Positions 1-5,205 of a DNA stretch of 5,207 nucleotides are shown one piece after another. Position numbers and translations under genes: made by a program. Position 1 is the first letter of the stretch, and every line of letters starts with the position of its first letter. A model generated the notes under the pieces. The model saw nothing but the letters and a program-made list of their open reading frames with translations, did not search any database and had not been told where the DNA came from. This DNA comes from Actinomycetota bacterium (GTDB taxonomy: Bacteria; Actinomycetota; Acidimicrobiia; Acidimicrobiales; UBA8592), in NCBI GenBank assembly GCA_002712415.1, contig PATO01000006.1, positions 52,758 to 57,964 of the forward strand. The letters run 5' to 3'.

Positions 1-308
1 ACATCAATAGTTTCCCCGGTAGCCAAAAATCCTTGAGCATAATCCCTGATTGATTGCTGATCAGAAAGATCCGCTATTCCAGTTTTCAATACTGCTGATG
101 GGTTAGTGGACTTAATCCGTTCAATTGCTTTATCAAGTTTGCATTGGTTACGAGCTAACATTGTCACTGTGGCGCCTGCCTGAGCCAGAGCTCTAGAGCT
201 TTCTTCACCCAAACCGCTTGAGGCTCCCGTGATCATGAAATGGCGGCCCGTTAAGTCATGATCAAGTAGCACTTCATCCGTCGTCGTCTCTGGTCCATAT
301 GATTTCAT
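1..308 (-). CDS. SDR-family NAD(P)-dependent oxidoreductase, N-terminal part, cut by window edge
   Basis: Translating the minus strand from the ATG at 308 gives 102 full codons with no stop before base 1, so the C-terminal part lies outside the window. Residues 27-34 read TGASSGLG, the glycine-rich dinucleotide-binding motif of short-chain dehydrogenases. The following helix and the LARN segment (residues 51-54, with an Arg that often favours NADP) and the AD-L at 79-81 fit the first half of a Rossmann fold. The N-terminal extension with TTTDEVL before the first strand is typical of retinol-dehydrogenase-like SDRs of about 300 residues. The catalytic Tyr/Lys are off-window, so activity cannot be confirmed and the substrate is unknown. 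It is divergent from the rhodanese gene. The upstream TAGGGT-N6-ATG can be read either as a leaderless -10 element or as a weak ribosome site (AGGGTG). Confidence 0.88.
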   Translation of the reverse strand, partial: MKSYGPETTTDEVLLDHDLTGRHFMITGASSGLGEESSRALAQAGATVTMLARNQCKLDKAIERIKSTNPSAVLKTGIADLSDQQSIRDYAQGFLATGETID

Positions 309-314
309 TGTTTC

Positions 315-320
315 ACCCTA
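315..320 (-). promoter_or_regulatory. Candidate -10 element (TAGGGT) for the partial SDR gene, leaderless geometry
   Basis: On the minus strand TAGGGT is followed by six bases (GAAACA) and then the ATG at 308, so transcription would start on the A of the start codon. The same TAnnnT-N6-ATG spacing occurs at three other genes here. Alternatives are that AGGGTG is a Shine-Dalgarno sequence, served by TTGATT at 353-358 and TAATAG at 329-334 (minus strand, 18-bp spacer) as an ordinary promoter. Confidence 0.4.
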
Positions 321-346
321 TGTTGAGGCTATTAGGTCATCAGAAT

Positions 347-373
347 GAATCAAATCAAGACACTCTTTGATTC
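347..373. repeat. Inverted repeat GAATCAA-N13-TTGATTC in the divergent intergenic region
   Basis: The arms at 347-353 and 367-373 are perfect 7-bp inverted copies with a centre-to-centre distance of 20 bp. They lie roughly midway between the divergent starts at 308 and 407. An extra overlapping AATCAA at 353-358 makes a second, shorter pairing. The size and position would suit an operator for a dimeric regulator acting on both genes, but AT-rich 7-bp arms can arise by chance. No regulator gene is present in the window. Confidence 0.3.
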
Positions 374-394
374 CAGCTTTTTCTATCTTGGGGC

Positions 395-400
395 TACATT
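395..400 (+). promoter_or_regulatory. Candidate -10 element (TACATT) for the rhodanese gene, leaderless geometry
   Basis: TACATT is followed by exactly six bases (GTTACC) and the ATG at 407. There is no Shine-Dalgarno sequence at a usable distance before this ATG. A transcript starting at base 407 would be leaderless. No convincing -35 hexamer is seen at 16-18 bp; the nearest TTGATT (367-372) is 22 bp away. Confidence 0.5.
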
Positions 401-406
401 GTTACC

Positions 407-859
407 ATGCAACGAACCTCAATTAATGATCTGGTCGCAAAAGCAAAATCTGAGATAGAGGAGCTATCTGTAGAGGAAGTCAAAGGCGAGATGTCGGAAG
501 GCACTGTGACTTTAGTTGACATTCGGGACTTTCGTGAGCGTCTACTTGAAGGAACTATCCCTGGTGCTGTTTCGGCCCCCAGAGGAATGATTGAGTGGTG
601 GTTTGATCCCGATAGCCCTTACCACAAAGAAGAATTTACGTTTGATAGTCGTTACGTTCTCTTTTGCTCACTTGGTTGGCGATCGGCTTTAGCGACATCC
701 GCATTGAAGGATTTAGGGTTCAAAAATGTTGCCCACCTCAAACAAGGCTTTAAAGGATGGATCAACGCTAACGAAACAGTTGAAAAGGTGACTTCGGGTG
801 GAAAGTGGTTCAATAACCACGATGACGTAAAGTCTTCACTTGAGATATCGAAAGATTAG
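407..859 (+). CDS. Single-domain rhodanese-like sulfurtransferase
   Basis: This 150-residue protein consists almost entirely of one rhodanese domain. It shows the early VDIRD strand and turn (residues 37-41), the IPGAVSAPRG segment (51-60), and an active-site loop CSLGWRS at 87-93 with the predicted persulfide-carrying Cys87 and Arg92. The closing LKQGFKGW (111-118) is the usual C-terminal signature. No signal peptide or membrane segment is visible, so it should be cytoplasmic. Rhodaneses move sulfane sulfur from thiosulfate or persulfides to thiol acceptors, but the physiological donor and acceptor here cannot be deduced. The inserted stretch with WWFDPDSPYHK (64-74) is characteristic of a subfamily of about 140-150 residues. 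The gene is followed after 10 bp by the exonuclease gene and is probably co-transcribed with it. The start is supported by the TACATT-N6-ATG arrangement. Confidence 0.9.
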   Translation: MQRTSINDLVAKAKSEIEELSVEEVKGEMSEGTVTLVDIRDFRERLLEGTIPGAVSAPRGMIEWWFDPDSPYHKEEFTFDSRYVLFCSLGWRSALATSALKDLGFKNVAHLKQGFKGWINANETVEKVTSGGKWFNNHDDVKSSLEISKD

Positions 860-869
860 TTCTATTCAT

Positions 870-1472
870 ATGCGCTTTGGAGACACTAAATTTGCGTGCA
901 TTGATTTTGAAACTACGGGCTTTTCTCCCAAGTCAAGTAGAGCAATTGAGTTAGCCATAGTTGATGTTCAATACGGAGAAATTGGCGACAGTTGGACTTC
1001 ATTATTGAATCCAGGCCCTGACTGTGACATGGGCGCTGAACATATCCATGGAATTAACAGCGATTGGGTTTCAAATGCCCCGACGTTTAGTGATGTCGCT
1101 GGCGATATTTATGCCCGATTGGATGGAAGTGTCATTGTCGCCCATAACGTAAGTTTTGACCTCGGCTTTCTTTACGCCGAGATGGATAGATGTGGGTGCC
1201 TACCCCGAGGGTTGCTGTTTCCAAATTGGGATAGTAGGAAAGCTTCAGTTTATGCACCGATCACTCCACCAACCAGAAAGTTAAGTGATGTCGCAGATGC
1301 ATTTGGCATTGACATTGCCAATGCCCATCAGGCTTTGGATGATACGTATGCGGTGGCGGAAATCGTTGCCGCTATTACCCCTCTGGTGGGTGATGATATC
1401 TCATTTGATAATTTATTTTCTTCGCCAAATCAGCCTGAGCCTAGTGGACTTTTCAAACTGCGCCCTCGTTAA
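870..1472 (+). CDS. DEDDh-family 3'-5' exonuclease (DnaQ/epsilon-like)
   Basis: From the ATG at 870 the product is 200 residues and carries every DEDDh landmark. Exo I is the IDFET motif with Asp12 and Glu14. The HIHGI segment with the conserved APTF follows at about residues 58-73. Exo II has Asp97 in HNVSFD, and Exo III has His153 and Asp158 in HQALDD. These residues bind two metal ions and remove nucleotides from 3' ends, as in the proofreading subunit of DNA polymerase III, although stand-alone relatives act in DNA or RNA repair and turnover. No helicase, GIY-YIG or BRCT domain is attached. An in-frame TTG at 840 would add ten residues overlapping the rhodanese end. The ATG at 870 is preferred because it sits 10 bp after the rhodanese stop and gives the usual short lead into Exo I, although no strong ribosome site marks either start. 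The stop overlaps that of the convergent dioxygenase gene. Confidence 0.9.
   Translation: MRFGDTKFACIDFETTGFSPKSSRAIELAIVDVQYGEIGDSWTSLLNPGPDCDMGAEHIHGINSDWVSNAPTFSDVAGDIYARLDGSVIVAHNVSFDLGFLYAEMDRCGCLPRGLLFPNWDSRKASVYAPITPPTRKLSDVADAFGIDIANAHQALDDTYAVAEIVAAITPLVGDDISFDNLFSSPNQPEPSGLFKLRPR
1469..1472. other. TTAA shared by two convergent stop codons
   Basis: The exonuclease ends with TAA at 1470-1472. The minus-strand dioxygenase ends with TAA read from 1471-1469. The palindromic TTAA therefore supplies both stops, leaving no intergenic space and no room for a terminator between the genes. Each transcript must end inside or beyond the opposing gene. Confidence 0.9.
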
Positions 1473-2278
1473 GGGTATAACTGGGGATTCATTTCGCTGC
1501 TGACAGTTTCGCCTGGTTGGCGTCCACCTAACCAAAGCTTTAAATCAAATTCTTGCATCGGTGTGGGGTCTAATATTTCTGCGCCATCTGCTACATAAAT
1601 AACGGTGAGAACTGGTCGAGTCTCCTTAGTTGGGTTGGGCTTGGCGCTATGAAGAGTAAAGCCTGAATGGAAAGTTGCGTCACCTAGCGCCATAGCACCG
1701 TGCGTAAATGGAATATGGCCATTGCTATCAATCCATTTCTGAATTTTGTCATGACTTGCGTCAGATATTCCCCCAGCACCAAACTCCCCCATTTCATGCG
1801 ACCCTGAGACGAAATACATTGATCCCACTTCGCGCGTTATTTCAGCGAGAGGAAGCCACATTGTAACGGTGGTATCTGCTTCCAACGGCCAATAAGTTTG
1901 GTCTTGGTGCCATGGCGTGTGACCACCCCCGGGCTCTTTGAAAAGGGTTTGGTCATGGTAGATTCTCACGCTCTCTACTCCAAGCAGTCGTGATGCTGCA
2001 TGCGCAAAGCGCTTGGCAAAAACAATTTCTTTGCATACCATGCTCTTCTGCCATACATTATGTACCTGCAGAAAAGCTTTTCCGTATGTTTCGCGCTCTT
2101 CTATTGGTCGTTTTTCGTATCGACAAGATTCTGAAATCTCTTCAATTATTGGGCGATAACTTAACACTGTTTCTGCATCAATTAAGTCCCGAATACATAC
2201 GTGACCATCTCTTTCGTACTCTTGCACGATTTTTGGCGTGACTGCCGGTGATGGTTCGTTAAGGTGAGCCTTTGCCAT
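1469..2278 (-). CDS. Phytanoyl-CoA dioxygenase (PhyH)-family Fe(II)/2-oxoglutarate oxygenase
   Basis: The 269-residue protein has the PhyH layout. The early YERDGHVCIRDLID segment (21-34) is the typical N-terminal strand. The iron-binding HxD is His124/Asp126 in WHQDQ. A distal histidine sits in LHSAKPN (His210), with His204 as a less likely candidate. The 2-oxoglutarate-binding Arg221 lies in TRPVLTVIY. The WLPLAEIT...GSMYFVSGSH block (141-161) matches the family core. Such enzymes hydroxylate substrates using Fe(II), O2 and 2-oxoglutarate in the cytoplasm. Bacterial relatives act on very different molecules (phytanoyl-CoA, ectoine, phosphonates, natural products), so no substrate is assigned. 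Length is normal for the family. It lies 40 bp downstream of the transglycosylase gene on the same strand and could be read through from it. Its own TAGACT-N6-ATG suggests a separate leaderless promoter. Confidence 0.9.
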   Translation of the reverse strand: MAKAHLNEPSPAVTPKIVQEYERDGHVCIRDLIDAETVLSYRPIIEEISESCRYEKRPIEERETYGKAFLQVHNVWQKSMVCKEIVFAKRFAHAASRLLGVESVRIYHDQTLFKEPGGGHTPWHQDQTYWPLEADTTVTMWLPLAEITREVGSMYFVSGSHEMGEFGAGGISDASHDKIQKWIDSNGHIPFTHGAMALGDATFHSGFTLHSAKPNPTKETRPVLTVIYVADGAEILDPTPMQEFDLKLWLGGRQPGETVSSEMNPQLYP

Positions 2279-2284
2279 GAGGGC

Positions 2285-2290
2285 AGTCTA
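2285..2290 (-). promoter_or_regulatory. Candidate -10 element (TAGACT) for the PhyH gene, leaderless geometry
   Basis: On the minus strand TAGACT is followed by six bases (GCCCTC) and the ATG at 2278. Those six bases cannot serve as a Shine-Dalgarno sequence; the nearest purine-rich run (AGAAGG) is about 20 bases upstream, too far. A leaderless start is the simplest reading. It would give the dioxygenase gene its own promoter within the 40-bp gap after the transglycosylase stop. Confidence 0.45.
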
Positions 2291-2318
2291 ACCGCGTACC
2301 TTCTGATAGCCATTAAAT

Positions 2319-2846
2319 CTACTTACACTCCCAGTGATTCCACCCTCCCGTGTCAAGAAGCCAAACAGAAGCGTAAATGTTCGCTATCGGGTTAAATGGA
2401 GACGCTCCTTGGAAGCCAGCAGCGCGAGCTCTTTCATCCCAATACCGAGGTATGTGCTGCATTAACCCTGATGCACCACTTTCGGCATTTACAGCGTCAG
2501 GATCTCCTCTACTTTCGCACCACATAACTCGCATGAATCTGTCCTCTTCATCGCTTAATCCATATTCAGCAAGGGCACCTCTAACATCGGATCTCCATCT
2601 TTCAACATTTTCACCATATGGTGAGTCAGCCAGTATTACCGTTGGGGTCGGCTCTACTGTTGGGAACACAGTAGGCATTGGATTGTCTATCGCCATTACA
2701 ACCGGAGGTGGAATCGAGGTAGGAGTCGGAGTAGGTTCTGAAGCCACTTTCAGTGTAAGAAAGCGCCCAGAAGCGATGACCTCGTCTCCCACTTCACCAA
2801 AATCAGTGTTGCAAAAAGCTAGAAGCATAGAAAATACTGCTGACAA
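2319..2846 (-). CDS. Lytic transglycosylase-like (SLT domain) cell-wall protein with Pro/Thr-rich linker
   Basis: The TTG start at 2846 is chosen because AGGAG lies six bases upstream on the minus strand; the next in-frame ATG is at 2828. The 175-residue product has three parts: a short hydrophobic N-terminus (2-12, ending LLAFC), a Pro/Thr-rich linker (38-69), and a C-terminal goose-lysozyme-like domain (about 95-175). The catalytic Glu111 lies in CESRGDPDAVN, followed by SGASGLMQ (123-130) and the closing GGWNHWEC. Cys110 and Cys174 may form a disulfide. Such enzymes cleave the MurNAc-GlcNAc bond of peptidoglycan with 1,6-anhydro product formation. Export is expected, but the N-terminus lacks a positively charged n-region and LAFC is a poor lipobox. 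It is 40 bp downstream of the M15 lipoprotein gene, which has the same linker style, and the two probably form an operon. Confidence 0.85.
   Translation of the reverse strand: MSAVFSMLLAFCNTDFGEVGDEVIASGRFLTLKVASEPTPTPTSIPPPVVMAIDNPMPTVFPTVEPTPTVILADSPYGENVERWRSDVRGALAEYGLSDEEDRFMRVMWCESRGDPDAVNAESGASGLMQHIPRYWDERARAAGFQGASPFNPIANIYASVWLLDTGGWNHWECK
2640..2735 (-). repeat. Low-complexity Pro/Thr linker coding region in the transglycosylase gene
   Basis: Residues 38-69 are dominated by PTPTPT, PPP and PTVEPTPT units, separated by a short hydrophobic spacer. The DNA is a degenerate run of Pro and Thr codons rather than an exact tandem repeat. Linkers like this usually tether an extracellular catalytic domain to the membrane or wall. 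Confidence 0.75.
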
Positions 2847-2870
2847 AATTTTCTCCTGAGTAGAATTTTG
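2844..2870 (-). promoter_or_regulatory. Ribosome binding site inside a possible hairpin at the TTG start of the transglycosylase gene
   Basis: On the minus strand CAAAATT (2870-2864) and AATTTTG (2850-2844) are perfect 7-base inverted arms around a 13-base loop. The loop contains CAGGAG, the ribosome site. The TTG start codon forms the end of the 3' arm. The stem is AT-rich and weak, so it might modulate translation only slightly or be coincidental. The AGGAG with six-base spacing is what fixes the TTG start. Confidence 0.45.
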
Positions 2871-2886
2871 ATCACTTTTCCTCGGT

Positions 2887-3768
2887 TTATTCGGCTATGA
2901 AAGCAGATATGAGATCTGCATTCTCGAAATGCCAATCTTCCCTAACCATCCCATTAGGTTTTAGAGTGCCCGAGCTACATTCAATTACCTCAGGGTCTCC
3001 CCACCATTCAGGATCTTTCAAAAGAGTGCATCCAGGGGTTAACCCGAAAAGCATCGATCTTTTAATAGGAACCACAGTTACTGACTGTTCGCACAACCCA
3101 CTCACTTCTCCATTTCGTACTTTCTCTGCATAGGCGAGGTGAGCAATTGGCTCTTCCAGATAAGTAAAATAATTTGCTTCTTCATCGTAACAACCCACTA
3201 TTTCATGGGTCCAACTTCTGGAATTAGCTGTCAAATCTGTGGCCATACCTGCAACATGCATTGATTCATCGGGATGCAAAGCAACAGAAGGTCCAAACCT
3301 TTCGGAAGTGTAATAATCTAGTTGGTCGTAATAATTACGGAATGCGCTTCTGACTTCAAAAGTTACCCCGTCATTCGCTGCAGCGCGACACATCTCGTCA
3401 TATCTATCAATATGTTCTTGAACGCCTTCAACATCTTTGTCATAAATGGTTAGTGGCGAGCATTCAGAGACCACCAGCCCAGTTGGTCTTTCTCCAGAAA
3501 ATCCCATATACCCAATAGAAATCGTTGGGATAGGAATCTCTGTCGGAGTAGGAAGAACTGTAGGAGTTGGTGTGAACATTGGCTTTGCTGTGGGTACAGA
3601 TTGCATTGTTGGCATTTCTTTCTCATTGCCCACATCAATTACAGGTTCAGCAGTAACCAAATAAGCCTTTTCCGAATTAGATTGTGAACACCCAGTAATG
3701 AGGAAAATAGAAATCAAAGCTATAAATAAAAACTTTTTTGAGATAGTGCTTCTTTGTTCCGGATTCAT
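2887..3768 (-). CDS. VanY-like (peptidase M15) D,D-carboxypeptidase lipoprotein
   Basis: The 293-residue protein starts with a clear lipoprotein signal: Lys11-Lys12, a hydrophobic stretch, then LITGC with the lipidated Cys27. A Pro/Thr-rich linker follows (53-82). The catalytic region begins near residue 95. RSAFR (140-144) with Gln149 matches the conserved RSxxR...Q segment. SMHVAGMATD gives zinc ligands His171 and Asp178, and EDWH gives the catalytic base Glu277 and third ligand His280. All key M15B residues are therefore present. Such enzymes trim the terminal D-Ala from peptidoglycan stem peptides outside the membrane. The stretch between Asp178 and Glu277 looks longer than in compact VanY domains. 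Six cysteines follow the lipid Cys (103, 127, 193, 226, 247, 264), suggesting disulfides. The substrate is inferred from the family; other L,D- or D,D-peptidase specificity is possible. It heads the minus-strand operon with the transglycosylase. Confidence 0.87.
   Translation of the reverse strand: MNPEQRSTISKKFLFIALISIFLITGCSQSNSEKAYLVTAEPVIDVGNEKEMPTMQSVPTAKPMFTPTPTVLPTPTEIPIPTISIGYMGFSGERPTGLVVSECSPLTIYDKDVEGVQEHIDRYDEMCRAAANDGVTFEVRSAFRNYYDQLDYYTSERFGPSVALHPDESMHVAGMATDLTANSRSWTHEIVGCYDEEANYFTYLEEPIAHLAYAEKVRNGEVSGLCEQSVTVVPIKRSMLFGLTPGCTLLKDPEWWGDPEVIECSSGTLKPNGMVREDWHFENADLISAFIAE
3523..3612 (-). repeat. Low-complexity Pro/Thr linker coding region in the M15 lipoprotein gene
   Basis: Residues 53-82 contain FTPTPTVLPTPTEIPIPT and related Pro/Thr units between the lipobox and the peptidase domain. 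The composition closely resembles the linker of the neighbouring transglycosylase (2640-2735). This fits two surface-anchored enzymes built on the same plan. Confidence 0.75.
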
Positions 3769-3773
3769 AATGT

Positions 3774-3780
3774 TAGTGTC
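3774..3780. promoter_or_regulatory. Candidate bidirectional promoter: overlapping -10 elements on both strands
   Basis: The 17-bp gap between the divergent ATGs at 3768 (minus) and 3786 (plus) centres on TAGTGTC. The plus strand reads TAGTGT (3774-3779), six bases, then ATG. The minus strand reads GACACT (3780-3775), six bases, then ATG. Both hexamers keep the A at position 2 and T at position 6, the bases most important for promoter opening. Both transcripts would be leaderless with starts 18 bp apart, and neither gene has a Shine-Dalgarno sequence. The minus-strand element lacks the first T and is the weaker one. Confidence 0.5.
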
Positions 3781-3785
3781 TGTGA

Positions 3786-4223
3786 ATGCCTAATGATAGC
3801 TTCATGAAACTAGCTAACACCATACATCGCGCCCTCATCAAAGTATCGGCAGGAAAGAGAGGCTGGGTTTTTTATGGCATGCCTGTGATTAAATTAACCA
3901 CTATCGGCAGAGTTAGTGGAAAAGACAGATCAGTTATGCTGACAAGTCCTGTTAAATCAGATGGAGATATTTGTCTCGTTGCCTCAAAAGGCGGAGATGA
4001 TCGTCATCCAGAGTGGTATTTAAATCTTCTAAGAGACCCAAGAGTAAAAGTTGAGCTCCCTTCAGGAATCAAAAGTATGGTTGCTACGATCACAGAAGGT
4101 GATGAGCGGGAATTATTATGGAATCAAATCGTCAGTGACTTTCCAAATTATGGAGCGTATCAAGAGAAAACCGATAGAGAGATTCCAGTTATCATTCTCA
4201 AGGAAAATTCGGGAACTAGCTAG
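3786..4223 (+). CDS. Deazaflavin (F420)-dependent nitroreductase-family (Ddn-like) protein
   Basis: The 145-residue product matches the Ddn family in length (mycobacterial Ddn is about 150) and in its motif order. LTTIGRVSGKDRSVMLTS (37-54) is the strand pair with the Gly-Arg-x-Ser-Gly turn. LVASKGGDDRHPEWYLNLL (64-82) contains the conserved HPxWYxNL segment that helps hold the deazaflavin cofactor, followed by DPRVKVEL. A C-terminal Tyr/Phe-rich segment with KTDREIPV (128-135) closes the split-barrel fold. Family members use reduced F420 to reduce quinones or nitroaromatics; the substrate here is unknown. If the assignment holds, the host should make F420. The ATG at 3786 is preferred for its TAGTGT-N6-ATG context; ATG 3804 (Met7) is an alternative. 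The gene ends in tandem stops, TAG TAG at 4221-4226. Confidence 0.85.
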   Translation: MPNDSFMKLANTIHRALIKVSAGKRGWVFYGMPVIKLTTIGRVSGKDRSVMLTSPVKSDGDICLVASKGGDDRHPEWYLNLLRDPRVKVELPSGIKSMVATITEGDERELLWNQIVSDFPNYGAYQEKTDREIPVIILKENSGTS

Positions 4224-4291
4224 TAGCAAAGTCTCGGATTACAGTTTCTAAACAATACATCTGTGCGCTGTGGTTAAATAAAGTTTGAACT

Positions 4292-4306
4292 AAGGAGAAT
4301 AAATTG
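4292..4306 (+). promoter_or_regulatory. Shine-Dalgarno sequence deciding a TTG start
   Basis: AAGGAG at 4292-4297 is followed by a six-base spacer and TTG at 4304. This is the strongest ribosome site in the window and fixes a TTG start for the downstream SDR. The remaining gap (4224-4291) is AT-rich. It contains TAAAGT at 4279-4284, which could be a -10 element, but has no convincing -35 or terminator hairpin. Confidence 0.75.
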
Positions 4307-5119
4307 GAATTAGCAGACAAACGAGTTGTTATAACTGGAGCTTCAAGAGGTATCGGGGCTGAGATAGCGAGAGTATTCGCTTCGGCTGGAAGTCAGGTCG
4401 TTGTTTCTGCAAGAACCGAGAGTGCTATCACGGAACTAGCAGACGAAATAGGGGGGGTCGCCGTTCCTTTTGACGCAAATGACCCCGATAATGTCAGAAG
4501 CTATATTGATCGTGTCGAAAGTGTTGCTGGACCTATAGATGTTTTAATCAATAACGCTGGCATTGAGAAAAGCACTCTTGTTGAGGACATCACCGAGCAA
4601 GAAATTGAGCAAACATTAAGAATTAATCTTCTCACACCACAATTGCTAACGGCTTCAGTTCTTCCCAAAATGCTATCAAGAGGAATAGGGCACCTCGTTT
4701 ATACGTCTTCCATAGCCGCAACAGTTGGTAACGCAGGCATGTCAGCCTATTCCTCCTCAAAAGCTGGACTGACTCGTTTTGCAGAATCACTGCGAATGGA
4801 GCTCAGATATACTCCGCTGAATGTCACTATTCTGCATCTCGGGCCAGTGGACACGAAGATGTGGGATGAAATTGATAAAGACCCATTGATGCAAAGAGGC
4901 GTAAATAGAGCTACGAAACTGGGTTTCATAGCTATTGCGAATCCTGCAAAGGTAGCTAGAGCCACCTTAAGAGCTATTGAACGAAACAAAAAGGAAGTCC
5001 GCCTACCTAAACGCATGGCTTCTAACGCGGCACTAAATGGCTTCTCAACAAGAGTTTATAATGCCCTTTTGACAGGAATCGATTTTCGAGAAGAAGCAGG
5101 TAAGTCAAGAGTTAGCTGA
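4304..5119 (+). CDS. SDR-family NAD(P)-dependent oxidoreductase (complete, classical type)
   Basis: This 271-residue protein is a full classical short-chain dehydrogenase. TGASRGIG (11-18) is the cofactor-binding motif and NNAG (83-86) stabilises the central sheet. Asn108, Ser136, Tyr149 and Lys153 (YSSSK) form the catalytic tetrad. GPVDT (180-184) is the usual segment after the sixth strand. Arg37 in SARTES suggests preference for NADP(H). It should be a soluble cytoplasmic enzyme interconverting alcohols and ketones, with unknown substrate. The TTG start is fixed by AAGGAG six bases upstream. It follows the Ddn-like gene by 80 bp on the same strand, so co-transcription is possible. It differs clearly from the partial SDR at 1-308, which has an N-terminal extension and TGASSGLG. 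The stop lies 13 bp from the convergent tRNA gene. Confidence 0.92.
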   Translation: MELADKRVVITGASRGIGAEIARVFASAGSQVVVSARTESAITELADEIGGVAVPFDANDPDNVRSYIDRVESVAGPIDVLINNAGIEKSTLVEDITEQEIEQTLRINLLTPQLLTASVLPKMLSRGIGHLVYTSSIAATVGNAGMSAYSSSKAGLTRFAESLRMELRYTPLNVTILHLGPVDTKMWDEIDKDPLMQRGVNRATKLGFIAIANPAKVARATLRAIERNKKEVRLPKRMASNAALNGFSTRVYNALLTGIDFREEAGKSRVS

Positions 5120-5132
5120 GCTTCTTTCGCTG

Positions 5133-5205
<73 letters not shown>

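Noticed and set aside
840..869. TTG start at 840 for the exonuclease
   Set aside because: It would overlap the rhodanese end by 20 bp without a ribosome site and add ten residues of no family likeness. The ATG at 870 gives the usual short lead to the first catalytic motif. Neither start has strong support, so this remains a preference.
2377..2859. Long plus-strand open frame of 160 codons opposite the transglycosylase gene
   Set aside because: It is a shadow of the minus-strand gene: its Gly/Val-rich stretch is the antisense of the Pro/Thr linker. No ribosome site or recognisable domain is present, while the minus-strand frame has a catalytic SLT domain.
3446..3664. Plus-strand open frame with Gly/Val repeats opposite the M15 lipoprotein gene
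   Set aside because: It is the antisense reading of the lipoprotein's Pro/Thr linker and has no domain signal; the opposing gene has a lipobox and full zinc-site motifs.
4747..5016. Minus-strand open frame of 89 codons inside the complete SDR gene
   Set aside because: It lies wholly opposite a well-conserved SDR coding region and shows no ribosome site or domain; it is a frame shadow.
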